From the NCBI GenBank assembly GCA_049281195.1, contig JBAPRR010000291.1, forward strand, positions 1 to 27,158: 27,158 nucleotides of DNA. Direction: 5' to 3'. A model generated the notes under the pieces. That model saw only the letters and a program-made list of their open reading frames with translations, was not told the origin of the DNA and ran no database searches. The stretch comes from JBAPRR01 sp049281195. GTDB taxonomy: Bacteria > Actinomycetota > Acidimicrobiia > Acidimicrobiales > CAVXTF01. The position numbers were made by a program, and so were the translations under genes. This document shows positions 15,762 to 24,006 of this stretch, one piece after another. Position 1 is the first letter of the stretch, and every line of letters starts with the position of its first letter.

Positions 15762-16976
15762 CTATGCCTGGTCGAAAACGATCGGAAGCGTGTCGAGGGA
15801 ACGGAGCCCCGGGGTGTACTCGAGCACCGTTCCGTCGGCGAGCGAGTAGTTCGGGATGCGAACGTGGAACTCGCGAAGTGCGACCCGCAGCTCCAACCTT
15901 GCGAGGTGCGATCCGAGACAGCGGTGCACACCGCCACCGAAGGCCAAGTGCGGATTGGGATCGCGCTCCAGGTCGACGGAGTCGACGCCCGGGTGAGCGG
16001 AGTCGTCGGTGTTCGCCGATGCCAAAAGGAGCATCACCTGCTCGCCGGCGTGGATCGGGCACCCGCTCACCTCCACATCTTCGGTGGCGACGCGCGCAAC
16101 AGCGGGGACCGGGGTCTCCCAGCGCAGGAGCTCTTCTATCGCCGAGGAGATGACCGCAGGGTTCTCCACGATCATCTGGCGGTGCTCGGAGTTCTGGGCA
16201 AGGTAGGCGAACATGCAGTCGAGTGAGTCGGTAACGGTGTCGAGACCGGCGATTATGAACAGGAAGCAGACGTCGAGAATCTCCTCGTCGGTCAGCTTCA
16301 CGCCGTCGAGCTCGGAAGCCATGATCCGCCCGAGCAGGTCACCTTTCGCCTCCTCGCCGCGGCGCTTGTCGATCACAGCTTGGAAGTACCTGTAGATATC
16401 CTGCGCGGCCTTCTTGCGGCCCGGCTCCTGGTCCTCGAAGGTGGCCCCCGGCGGGCGGATGATCCCGTCTTTCATGGCGAGAAACTGATCGAGGTCCTCT
16501 AATGGGAGTCCCATCATCTGCAGGAACACGGTGCACGGAAAAGGGACTGCAAGCTCTGTGTGCAGATCGCAAGAACCGCGCTTCGCGAATTCGTCGACGA
16601 ACCGGTTGAACAGGTCGGCGACCTCTCCTTCGAGCTGCCCCATGGCACGGGGAGCGAACAGCGGGTCAAGGATGCGGCGGTACTTGACGTGCTTGGGCGG
16701 GTCGATCTGAAGCGGGATGAGCGGACGCACATTTCCCAATTGCACAGCTTCTGCACCGGAAGAAAAAACTGCAGGGGCACGCAGGGCGGTCTCGATGTTC
16801 TCGCGACGCGTGATGATGGTGAAGTCCTCACCGACTCTCATGACCGGTTCCGCACGCATCGCCCGGGCGAGGGCTCTGGGGTCGTCCGCGGATGCAAGGT
16901 CGGCGAAATCACCGTCCGCGAAGAAGTCGGGCGTCTCCTCGTACGGGCCGTCCTCTATCGGTGTGTCGATTGCCAT
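15762..16976 (-). CDS. Cytochrome P450 (soluble, bacterial class I)
   Basis: The 404-residue protein is a complete soluble P450 monooxygenase, expected to hydroxylate a hydrophobic substrate using O2 and two electrons from the following ferredoxin. Motifs are intact: I-helix FIIAGLDTVTDSL, K-helix ExxR in IEELLRWETPV, and the heme loop FGGGVHRCLGSHLAR with Cys353 as the thiolate ligand. The B/C region includes PLIPLQIDPPKHVKYRRILDPLF, a usual stretch for actinobacterial CYPs. The ATG at 16976 has AAGGGGG 6 bases upstream. Its promoter (17066-17094) is overlapped by a palindromic operator candidate, suggesting induction by substrate or a product. The CYP family number cannot be set by eye. Confidence 0.96.
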   Translation of the reverse strand: MAIDTPIEDGPYEETPDFFADGDFADLASADDPRALARAMRAEPVMRVGEDFTIITRRENIETALRAPAVFSSGAEAVQLGNVRPLIPLQIDPPKHVKYRRILDPLFAPRAMGQLEGEVADLFNRFVDEFAKRGSCDLHTELAVPFPCTVFLQMMGLPLEDLDQFLAMKDGIIRPPGATFEDQEPGRKKAAQDIYRYFQAVIDKRRGEEAKGDLLGRIMASELDGVKLTDEEILDVCFLFIIAGLDTVTDSLDCMFAYLAQNSEHRQMIVENPAVISSAIEELLRWETPVPAVARVATEDVEVSGCPIHAGEQVMLLLASANTDDSAHPGVDSVDLERDPNPHLAFGGGVHRCLGSHLARLELRVALREFHVRIPNYSLADGTVLEYTPGLRSLDTLPIVFDQA

Positions 16977-17065
16977 GGGGGAACCCCCTTCGGGTCCGGA
17001 GCCACGTATGTTCCAGCTCTGACCTGACGCCGGACCTCCCCGCGAGGCACGGCACGCAGGACCAA

Positions 17066-17094
17066 AGATTAGCGTTTCCTGACGCTGGTGTCAG
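17066..17094 (-). promoter_or_regulatory. P450-ferredoxin promoter
   Basis: On the minus strand CTGACA (plus 17089-17094; 5 of 6 to TTGACA) lies exactly 17 bases before TAATCT (plus 17066-17071). Transcription would start near 17059, giving a leader of about 80 bases. The -35 is inside the operator candidate. Confidence 0.55.
17079..17094. promoter_or_regulatory. Palindromic operator candidate (copy 2)
   Basis: CTGACGCT/GGTGTCAG is a near-perfect inverted repeat that covers the P450 -35 and part of the spacer. It matches the core of the 8294-8311 palindrome at 13 of 16 positions with the same TGAC-N6-GTCA spacing. A protein bound here would block RNA polymerase, so a repressor role is likely. 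Confidence 0.6.
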
Positions 17095-17249
17095 CTTGCG
17101 AACTACGTTCAGATACGCACGGTATCCACACATACCCAGGCCAGGGCCACGGGATACCCAGCGGACCGGGTCAAAGAAGTGGTGAGGAAAGCCGAAAAGG
17201 CCGGGAGCCGATCGGTAGGATTTCGGCTGGCAAGAGACCAGGAGGACCG

Positions 17250-18278
17250 TTGAGCAGCGCGAACGGCGACAAGGCCCAGAGCCGCCGAAAGAAGCGCCGC
17301 GGAGGGGAACGACTCACTCCCACCGGTGCCGGCGAGATGCTCAGAGAAGCGCGCGAACGCCTCGGGATAGATCTTGCCGAGGTTCACGACCGGACCGGCA
17401 TCTCGTGGCGGAATCTAGAGGCCCTCGAATCCGGCGACCTGCAGCGTTTTGCTGACCCGTCCTCGGCGGCAACGGCGATGAGGCGATATGCAGACCTCGT
17501 AGAACTGGACTCCGCCGTACTGATCAAATCCCTCGAGAACCCGGTGCTCGCATACTCGGGTGGAGGGGAGAGCCCTCTTTCTTCGACCGGCCGTACCCGG
17601 GCGGTCGATGGCGCCCGAGATCCCGGGACCACCGGACATCTGCGCCGGTATGACACCGACAGAGGGGATCTCCGCTCTTTCACCCAGACTGCCGAAGTCC
17701 CGGCCGTCGGGGGGTCGGGGGGTCTGTACCCGGGAGTCCGCCATCCGCACAGGCGCCGCAAGGCGCCGCTGCCGCTGCGCTTGATGACCTGGCTGGTCCT
17801 GCTTCTGCTGGTGGTGGGTGGAGCCGGACTCGGCGTCTACCACTACAAGCCTGAGTGGTTGCGAGACATCCACGTGCTCAAGAGCTCACCTAAAACGGCC
17901 GCTTCAGCTTTGCACCACGCAAAGAAACCGACTACCCCACGGTCCACAACGCCCACTACGCCGACCATTCTGGTGAGGACGACCACCATGGGAGTGGGTA
18001 CCGCAGATGTGAAGGTGGCCGTCTCCAATTACACGGTGGTGGTATCCGCTACCAATCCGTGCTGGGTATATGCGCAGGCTGCTTCGGCGGTGAAGCCCAT
18101 CGTCAACCAGACGCTGGTTGCCGGGCAGAAGGCCAGCATCCCCGTCACCGGTGGCCAGCTGTCACTCGAACTCGGGTCAGTTGCCGCAACCATCTCCGTC
18201 CAGGTGGGAGGCAAAACCCAATTCTGGGAGCTGAAACCGGACGCAGTGCCTTTCGTGGTCACCTTCTCGAGCGCATAA
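17250..18278 (+). CDS. RodZ-like protein: HTH, single membrane segment, DUF4115-like C-terminus
   Basis: The 342-residue protein has RodZ architecture. An N-terminal Xre-type HTH (about 28-95) contains GEMLREARERLGIDLAEVHDRTGISWRNLEALESGD split as GEMLREARERLGI and ISWRNLEALESGD. A basic stretch (HPHRRRKAPLPLR) precedes one transmembrane helix at about 177-198 (LMTWLVLLLLVVGGAGLG), then a Thr/Pro-rich linker and a beta-rich outer domain from about 253 (DVKVAVSNYTVVVSAT...). RodZ proteins link cytoskeleton and cell-wall synthesis in rod-shaped bacteria; in actinobacteria the role is less clear. The TTG at 17250 is preferred because GGAGG lies 4 bases before it. A TAGGAT box at 17216-17221 could be its -10. 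The amine oxidase gene starts 8 bases after its stop. Confidence 0.82.
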   Translation: MSSANGDKAQSRRKKRRGGERLTPTGAGEMLREARERLGIDLAEVHDRTGISWRNLEALESGDLQRFADPSSAATAMRRYADLVELDSAVLIKSLENPVLAYSGGGESPLSSTGRTRAVDGARDPGTTGHLRRYDTDRGDLRSFTQTAEVPAVGGSGGLYPGVRHPHRRRKAPLPLRLMTWLVLLLLVVGGAGLGVYHYKPEWLRDIHVLKSSPKTAASALHHAKKPTTPRSTTPTTPTILVRTTTMGVGTADVKVAVSNYTVVVSATNPCWVYAQAASAVKPIVNQTLVAGQKASIPVTGGQLSLELGSVAATISVQVGGKTQFWELKPDAVPFVVTFSSA

Positions 18279-18286
18279 CCTTTCGC

Positions 18287-20206
18287 ATGCCTACTCCGGT
18301 CGACCACCCGCTGTCTGCCTTGATTCCGGAAGAAATCGAATGCGCCGTCGGGGTTTTGCGCGGCACCGGACGCCTGACCGAAGACGCTCGTTTCGCCTAT
18401 GTCGGGCTTAATGAACCGGATAAGTCAACCGTAAAGACGTACAAGGCGGGAGATCCGATCGATCGCGAGTTGCGCCTGGTGATCGTGACCGACCCGGTGA
18501 GCCGGATCGTCGAAACCGTCGTATCGGTGTCGACCAAGGAAATCCGTTCATGGGTCGAGATGGAAGACGTGCGCCCGTCACTTCTCTTCGAGGAATCGTT
18601 CAGGGCGATCCAAGCCGTTCACGCCGACCCCACCTGGCGAGCGGCCATGGAGCGTCGGGGGATAACGGACTTTGAAGCAGTGCAGATCGACCCATGGCCG
18701 GCCGGAAGTTTCGGTCTGGCGGTCGAAGCAGACCGTCGCATCTGCAGATGCCTTTCCTATGTTCGCGATTCTCCGCAGGACAACGGTTACGCCAAGCCTG
18801 TCGAAGGCGTGGTCGCGTTCGTGGACATGGCGCGTGGTGAGGTCCTCGAGGTCGTGGATCACGGCGTGATCCCCGTTCCCGCCGACAAGGGCAGCTACCT
18901 GCCTGAGGACAACCAGCCCGTGCGGCAGGGCCTCAAGCCGCTCGAGATACACCAGCCGGAAGGCCCGAGCTTCACTGTTGAAGGCAACCGCATCTCGTGG
19001 CAGCAATGGTCCCTCCGGGTTGCTATGGATCCGACGGAGGGACTCGTCCTACACACCGTCTCCATCACCGATCACGGAAGGGAAAGAAGCGTCCTTCACC
19101 GCGCGTCGGTGACGGAGATGGTCGTGCCTTACGGCGAACCAGGTCCGATGCACGGATGGAAGAACGCCTTCGACGCCGGTGAGTGGGGTCTCGGCCGGAT
19201 GGCCAATTCGCTCGTGAACGGGTGCGACTGTCTCGGCGAGGTGAGATATCTCGACACCGCCTGCTGCTCCGAAGGCGGACACCCGTACGTCCAGTCGAAC
19301 GTCGTGTGCATTCACGAAGAGGACTACGGGATCTTGTGGAAGCACAACGACATGCTCACCGGCAGGACCGAGGTGCGACGCTCGAGGCGGCTCGTCGTGA
19401 GCTCCATCGCGACGGTGGGCAACTATGAGTACGGCTTTTACTGGTACTTCTATCTCGACGGCACTTTGCAGCTCGAGGTGAAGCTGACCGGAATCCTTTC
19501 GACGATGGCGGTGGCGCCCGGGGAGCCTGCACCCAAGTTCGCTTCGATGATCGCTCCCCAACTGGCGGCACCATTCCACCAGCACATGTTCAACGTGAGA
19601 CTCGACGTCGAGATCGACGGTGAGGACAACTGTGTCGAAGAGGTGGACGTCGTGGCGTATCCGGCCGGTCCGGACAACCCGATGCACAACGCATTTGAAA
19701 AGGTGACGACCCTGCTCGAGTCGGAGCTCGAGGCATGCAGACTAATCGATCCTTCACGGAGTCGTGTGTGGAGGATCATCAACCGCAAGTCCCTAAACGG
19801 TCTGGGAATGCCCGTCGCGTACAAGCTGCTTCCGGGTGCTTCTCCGACACTCCTGGCGGGAGAGACATCAAGCGTCTACCGGCGCGCGGGATTCGCAACG
19901 AAAAACGTGTGGGTGACGCGCTTCGATCCCACCGAGCGCAGGGCCGCAGGCGACCATCCGAACCAGCATCAAGGTGGCGATGGACTCCCACGATTCGTGA
20001 GTCAGAACCGGAATCTCGTGGATCAGGACATCGTGGTCTGGTACACGTTCGGTCTGACTCACATCCCCCGACCCGAGGACTGGCCTGTCATGCCGGTCGA
20101 GTACACGGGGTTCTCACTCATACCCTCGGGGTTTTTCGACCGCAATCCAGCTCTCGACGTGCCGGCATCTGTGGCCTGCGAAGCACACCACAACACCGGC
20201 AGCTGA
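18287..20206 (+). CDS. Copper amine oxidase (primary-amine oxidase, TPQ-dependent)
   Basis: The enzyme oxidises primary amines to aldehydes with release of ammonia and hydrogen peroxide. The 639-residue protein has every key residue: Tyr380 in TVGNYEYGFYW, the precursor of the topaquinone cofactor; catalytic base Asp296 in NAFDAGEWGLG; copper ligands His431 and His433 in HQHMFNV; and His592 in GLTHIPRPEDWP. The positions of Asp296 and the three histidines are nearly the same as in the Arthrobacter globiformis phenylethylamine oxidase (Asp298, His431, His433, His592). No signal peptide is visible, so it should be cytoplasmic. ATG 18287 lies 8 bases after the RodZ-like stop, without a strong Shine-Dalgarno. 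It converges with one base on the exported amidase-like gene. An aromatic or aliphatic monoamine substrate is likely. Confidence 0.96.
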   Translation: MPTPVDHPLSALIPEEIECAVGVLRGTGRLTEDARFAYVGLNEPDKSTVKTYKAGDPIDRELRLVIVTDPVSRIVETVVSVSTKEIRSWVEMEDVRPSLLFEESFRAIQAVHADPTWRAAMERRGITDFEAVQIDPWPAGSFGLAVEADRRICRCLSYVRDSPQDNGYAKPVEGVVAFVDMARGEVLEVVDHGVIPVPADKGSYLPEDNQPVRQGLKPLEIHQPEGPSFTVEGNRISWQQWSLRVAMDPTEGLVLHTVSITDHGRERSVLHRASVTEMVVPYGEPGPMHGWKNAFDAGEWGLGRMANSLVNGCDCLGEVRYLDTACCSEGGHPYVQSNVVCIHEEDYGILWKHNDMLTGRTEVRRSRRLVVSSIATVGNYEYGFYWYFYLDGTLQLEVKLTGILSTMAVAPGEPAPKFASMIAPQLAAPFHQHMFNVRLDVEIDGEDNCVEEVDVVAYPAGPDNPMHNAFEKVTTLLESELEACRLIDPSRSRVWRIINRKSLNGLGMPVAYKLLPGASPTLLAGETSSVYRRAGFATKNVWVTRFDPTERRAAGDHPNQHQGGDGLPRFVSQNRNLVDQDIVVWYTFGLTHIPRPEDWPVMPVEYTGFSLIPSGFFDRNPALDVPASVACEAHHNTGS

Positions 20207-20207
20207 T

Positions 20208-21932
20208 TCAGGCGCCTTGCACCCCTCCGGGTGGACCTGATGAGGAGCCGCGTGGATAGTAGATGGACCAGTTCGCGACTGACGGCTTGAGCTTCCCTGC
20301 CGGTCCGGTGCCGAAGACCTCGAGGACATTGGTGGTTATCCGCGTGAGTGTCGAAGTCACTTCGGGGATCGCGTCCGAAACCACTCCACGCGAGACGCGG
20401 CCCGCGTTGTCGGAGAGCTTGTTCACCCACCAATTGGTACCGGTAGCGAATACGCCGCCGGCTTCGGGCTCCGCGTAATAGGTCATATCGGAGTAGCCCG
20501 TCAATCCCCTGCATTCCAACCGGGAGTGGCACCAGATCTCGAGGTTCGTCGGCGAACCGGTGAGGCCCGGCTGATAGCCGTCATATTCGGTGCCGACCAC
20601 ATGAGGAAGGCTGTCGCCCGGGCCCATTCCCGATCCTGCCAGGCCCCAGGCGAGGGCATCCGCGGCGACGAGTGAGGCGTCCACCGGGTTTGATTGGTAC
20701 ATGTTGCCGATCAGGACACACTCGGGAATGGGAACAGGTCCCGACGGCCAGTCCGCAGTCACATCAGTGTTCTCGACTCCGTATAAGGGATCCTCATAGG
20801 GGTCCTTGTAACACACCACCTGTCTGTCGGGTCCGATCGGGCTCTGCTGGACGCGAATATGACGGAAGCATGCGTTCGCTCCCAAGAACGCGAAGTTCAC
20901 ACCTTTCGACCTTGCATCCAGCGCGCCCAGGAGCATGGAACCGGACCAGTACTCGTCGTGTCCGAGGCTGACGAGCATCTGATGATTCATGAGCAGCCCC
21001 GGATTCGCCGCGAAGTCGAGATCGGACCAATAGGAGACGTCGAGCCCGAGTCTTTCGGCGAGCATGACAAAGGGGAAGTCGTTACCCAGCCAGTCCCCGG
21101 CACCGTCAGCCCAGTCGACCTTCGCCAAGCCGTAAGGGCGATCGAACGACACAATGCGCGACCTTTTGTCGTAGCTCTGACCAGAGCCGTCAACTCCGTA
21201 GTAAAGGCTGTATCCCCCCCACAGGTTGTATGCCTGCCAGGTCGTCACGGAGTTCTGCACCACGATGGCGGACTTGCTCGAGTCGTCGCGGACGATGAAC
21301 GGCATCAGCTTCTGCTGGCCGTCCGAGCCGACGAGCTTCAACAGATAATCGCCGGTAGGCCAGTCAGGGGTGACCGTGAATCCCACGGAGGCGGGCCAAT
21401 TGCACTCCACCGTGTTCGCAGCCGTTTGAGGGGGAGGGATCGCATAGAGGCGGCCTGCTGTTTCGGCTGACTGCCATATCAACCGGCCGCCGTATCCCTG
21501 GTACCAGCCCATCCTGTACGCCTCGACATGGAAAGTGGGCGAGTTCGAGCTGATATGTAGAGCGACGTCGTCGCCGACGGTTGCGCTCACATGATCGGGA
21601 TAGCCCTCGATGCTGTGGGGTACCGGCACGCATGTGACGACCCAGGCGTTCGTTCCGGGCTTCCGGTTCTCCGCCAACACCCAACCCGCAGTGGGGAGGT
21701 CGGCGCCGGTTGCACGCTTCGGTTCGGCGATTTTGTGAACACGATGATGATCTACGGGCTTTGTCGCCGCGCGCGGAGCCGAAGCGGTGCCGCATGCAGC
21801 ACCGACAGAACCCAGCGCCGCTGCTCCACCGACTAGGAACCGTCGCCTGGAAACGGTGCTCTTCCCCGGCGATTCCTCTGACGGAGCTGGCTTTTCTTTC
21901 GCAGGATCGGGACGATCACCCGAGGTGGCCAT
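20208..21932 (-). CDS. Tat-exported protein of the N,N-dimethylformamidase large (beta) subunit family
   Basis: The protein (574 residues from ATG 21932; the open frame reaches 22046) begins with a twin-arginine signal, STVSRRRFLVGGAAALGSVG at about 25-44, so it is exported folded; AACG after it is a poor lipobox. The mature part has a beta-sandwich-like region (VSATVGDDVALHISSNSPTF, YRMGWYQGYGGRLIW) and then the domain typical of the dimethylformamidase large subunit, with VSLGHDEYWSGSM, FAFLGANACFRHIR and a long C-terminal TNWWVNKLSDN segment. Dimethylformamidase hydrolyses an amide using an iron site; many homologues are uncharacterised. The small subunit is not encoded nearby. TACACT (plus 21943-21948) lies 10 bases before the ATG and no Shine-Dalgarno is seen, so a near-leaderless mRNA is possible. 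The family is recognised by motif; the substrate is unknown. Confidence 0.82.
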   Translation of the reverse strand: MATSGDRPDPAKEKPAPSEESPGKSTVSRRRFLVGGAAALGSVGAACGTASAPRAATKPVDHHRVHKIAEPKRATGADLPTAGWVLAENRKPGTNAWVVTCVPVPHSIEGYPDHVSATVGDDVALHISSNSPTFHVEAYRMGWYQGYGGRLIWQSAETAGRLYAIPPPQTAANTVECNWPASVGFTVTPDWPTGDYLLKLVGSDGQQKLMPFIVRDDSSKSAIVVQNSVTTWQAYNLWGGYSLYYGVDGSGQSYDKRSRIVSFDRPYGLAKVDWADGAGDWLGNDFPFVMLAERLGLDVSYWSDLDFAANPGLLMNHQMLVSLGHDEYWSGSMLLGALDARSKGVNFAFLGANACFRHIRVQQSPIGPDRQVVCYKDPYEDPLYGVENTDVTADWPSGPVPIPECVLIGNMYQSNPVDASLVAADALAWGLAGSGMGPGDSLPHVVGTEYDGYQPGLTGSPTNLEIWCHSRLECRGLTGYSDMTYYAEPEAGGVFATGTNWWVNKLSDNAGRVSRGVVSDAIPEVTSTLTRITTNVLEVFGTGPAGKLKPSVANWSIYYPRGSSSGPPGGVQGA

Positions 21933-22073
21933 AACTAAATCGAGTGTAGCTATATGGGGCTTTCGAGCCTCGGCGACCTGACCCGGACACCCAAATAGCC
22001 GATGTTCCATGGCTGAAGTTCGGTCAGTAGATCCCAAATCGATCACAGGTTCGCTCCATGTATGGTCGGAGGC

Positions 22074-23096
22074 ATGGAATACCGCTCATTGGGTCGAACC
22101 GGGATAACTGTCAGCTCGCTCTGCCTCGGAGCGATGATGTTCGGAGAGTGGGGCAATCCGGACCACGACGAATGCGTCCGGATCTTCAACAAAGCAATCG
22201 ACGCCGGTATCAATTTCGTCGACACCGCTGACGTCTACTCCGCCGGAGAGTCAGAGACGATCGTCGGCAAGGCGCTTTCTGGGTTGGACAGAGACTCCAT
22301 CGTGCTAGCCACGAAAGTCCACGGCCCGATGAGTGCTGACCGCAACGCACGCGGGAACTCGCGCCGATGGATCATCGCCGAGTGCGAGAACAGCCTCAAG
22401 CGGCTCGGGACGGACTACATCGATCTTTATCAGATTCATAGACCGGAGCCGGACACCGACATCGACGAGACGCTCGGCGCCCTGAGCGATCTCGTCCATT
22501 CAGGAAAGATCCGCTACGCCGGGAGCTCCACGTTCCCCGCATACCAGGTCGTCGAAGCGCAATGGGTTGCCGAACGGCGCGTTCGTGAACGATTCTCTAC
22601 TGAGCAGCCGCCCTACTCGATTCTCGTCAGAGGCATCGAGGTCGACGTGTTACCTGTGTGCGAAAAATACGGGATGGGTGTCCTTCCGTGGAGTCCGCTC
22701 GCAGGCGGCTGGCTCTCGGGCAAGTTCGGTCCCGGTAAGGAGAACTCCAGTCGACGCGCCGAGCGGATCCCCGCCCGATACGACATGACGCTCCCGGAAA
22801 ATCAGCGCAAGCTCGAGGTGGTCGGAGCGCTCGAGGACGCGGCGCGCGATGCCGGGATGACCATCCTCGACCTTGCGATCGGATTCGTCCTCGCACACCC
22901 GGCTGTGACTTCCCCGATCATCGGTCCACGCACGATGGAGCAACTCGAATCTCTCCTCGCTGCGGGCGAAAAGCGCCTCGGTACCGAGGTTCTGGACCGG
23001 ATCGACGACATCGTCCCTCCCGGAGTGGACCTGAATCCGTCAGATCGAGGATGGACTCCGCCCTCGATACAGGACGCCACACTCAGAAGACGCTGA
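22074..23096 (+). CDS. Aldo/keto reductase
   Basis: The 340-residue protein is an NADPH-type aldo/keto reductase of the MEYRSLGRTGI... class. The catalytic tetrad is complete: Asp50 and Tyr55 in FVDTADVYSAGESE, Lys81 in LATKVHG and His122 in LYQIHRPEPD. The C-terminal AHPAVTSPIIGPRTMEQLE is the usual cofactor-binding end. An ATG 12 bases upstream (22062) would add four residues; the start at 22074 fits the family start better, although GGAGG sits only one base before it, too close to act as a Shine-Dalgarno. It heads a three-gene run with the LLM oxidoreductase and GNAT. It is divergent from the exported amidase-like gene. Confidence 0.93.
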   Translation: MEYRSLGRTGITVSSLCLGAMMFGEWGNPDHDECVRIFNKAIDAGINFVDTADVYSAGESETIVGKALSGLDRDSIVLATKVHGPMSADRNARGNSRRWIIAECENSLKRLGTDYIDLYQIHRPEPDTDIDETLGALSDLVHSGKIRYAGSSTFPAYQVVEAQWVAERRVRERFSTEQPPYSILVRGIEVDVLPVCEKYGMGVLPWSPLAGGWLSGKFGPGKENSSRRAERIPARYDMTLPENQRKLEVVGALEDAARDAGMTILDLAIGFVLAHPAVTSPIIGPRTMEQLESLLAAGEKRLGTEVLDRIDDIVPPGVDLNPSDRGWTPPSIQDATLRRR

Positions 23097-23122
23097 CCTC
23101 CAGCCTCGAACGATGTCGCCGG

Positions 23123-23128
23123 TAAGGT
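23123..23128 (+). promoter_or_regulatory. Possible -10 (TAAGGT) for a leaderless LLM oxidoreductase mRNA
   Basis: TAAGGT fits TAnnnT and ends 7 bases before the ATG at 23136, which lacks a Shine-Dalgarno. No clear -35 is seen, so read-through from the aldo/keto reductase is the alternative. Confidence 0.25.
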
Positions 23129-23135
23129 CCGTGAG

Positions 23136-23999
23136 ATGAACATCGGAGTCGTCTTTCCCCAGACAGAGATCGGACCCGCGGTGGCCGACGTCCGGACGTA
23201 TGCCACCGAAGTGGAGCGGATGGGGTTCAAGCACCTGCTCGCCTACGACCACGTCGTAGGAGCGGATCCCGAGCACTACAAGGATTGGGACGGTCCGTAC
23301 GACATCGACACCCAGTTCCACGAGCCGTTCGTGATGTTCGGGTACCTGGCGGCATGCACGAATCTCGAGCTGGTCACCGGGATCATCATCGCCCCCCAAC
23401 GTCAGACCGCACTTATTGCGAAGCAGGCGGCCGAGGTGGACCTGCTGTCGAACGGCAAGTTCCGCCTCGGCCTCGGTATCGGCTGGAACGCAGTCGAGTA
23501 CGAGGCCCTGGGACAGGATTTCTCCACAAGAGGAAGGCGCCTGGGAGAGCAGGTGCAAATCCTCCGCCGACTTTGGACAGAAAGATCGGTGAGCATGTCT
23601 GGACGCTTCGATCAGATAACAGCTGCCGGACTCGCTCCCCTTCCGATCCAGCGGCCGATCCCGGTCTGGCTCGGGGGGTCGTCTCCGAAGGCGTATGCAC
23701 GGATCGGCCAGCTCGCAGACGGCTGGTTCCCCATGGTGCAGCCGGGAAAGAAGCTAGACGACGCTCTCGGGATCGTGGCCTCGTCTGCGACCGAATCAGG
23801 AAGAGATCCAGCAACAATTAAGATGGAAGGACGCGTCGACTTCCGCGGCGATGCTGAGGACGTTGCGAGTCGCATAAGCGCGTGGGGTGAGGCGGGTGCG
23901 TCGCACGTGGGGATAAGCACGATGCGAGCCGGACTCTCCACCGTTACCGATCACCTGCGCGCCCTCGAAGCGACGGCGAAGGCATTGGACCTGAGCTGA
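23136..23999 (+). CDS. LLM-class F420-dependent oxidoreductase
   Basis: The 287-residue protein has the luciferase-like monooxygenase fold used by many actinobacterial F420 enzymes. Seen in order are MNIGVVFPQTEIG, EVERMGFKHLLAYDHVVG, LELVTGIIIAPQRQTALIAKQAAEVDLLS written in parts (LVTGIIIAPQRQ, KQAAEVDLLSNGKFRLGLGIGW as LLSNGKFRLGLGIGW), and PVWLGGSSPKAYARIGQLADGWFP. These match the group often named TIGR03619/Rv2161c-like, by recall. It probably performs a hydride transfer to or from F420 on an unknown substrate; FMN use cannot be excluded. It lies 39 bases after the aldo/keto reductase and 7 bases before the GNAT gene. Confidence 0.9.
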   Translation: MNIGVVFPQTEIGPAVADVRTYATEVERMGFKHLLAYDHVVGADPEHYKDWDGPYDIDTQFHEPFVMFGYLAACTNLELVTGIIIAPQRQTALIAKQAAEVDLLSNGKFRLGLGIGWNAVEYEALGQDFSTRGRRLGEQVQILRRLWTERSVSMSGRFDQITAAGLAPLPIQRPIPVWLGGSSPKAYARIGQLADGWFPMVQPGKKLDDALGIVASSATESGRDPATIKMEGRVDFRGDAEDVASRISAWGEAGASHVGISTMRAGLSTVTDHLRALEATAKALDLS

Positions 24000-24006
24000 C
24001 CTACCC

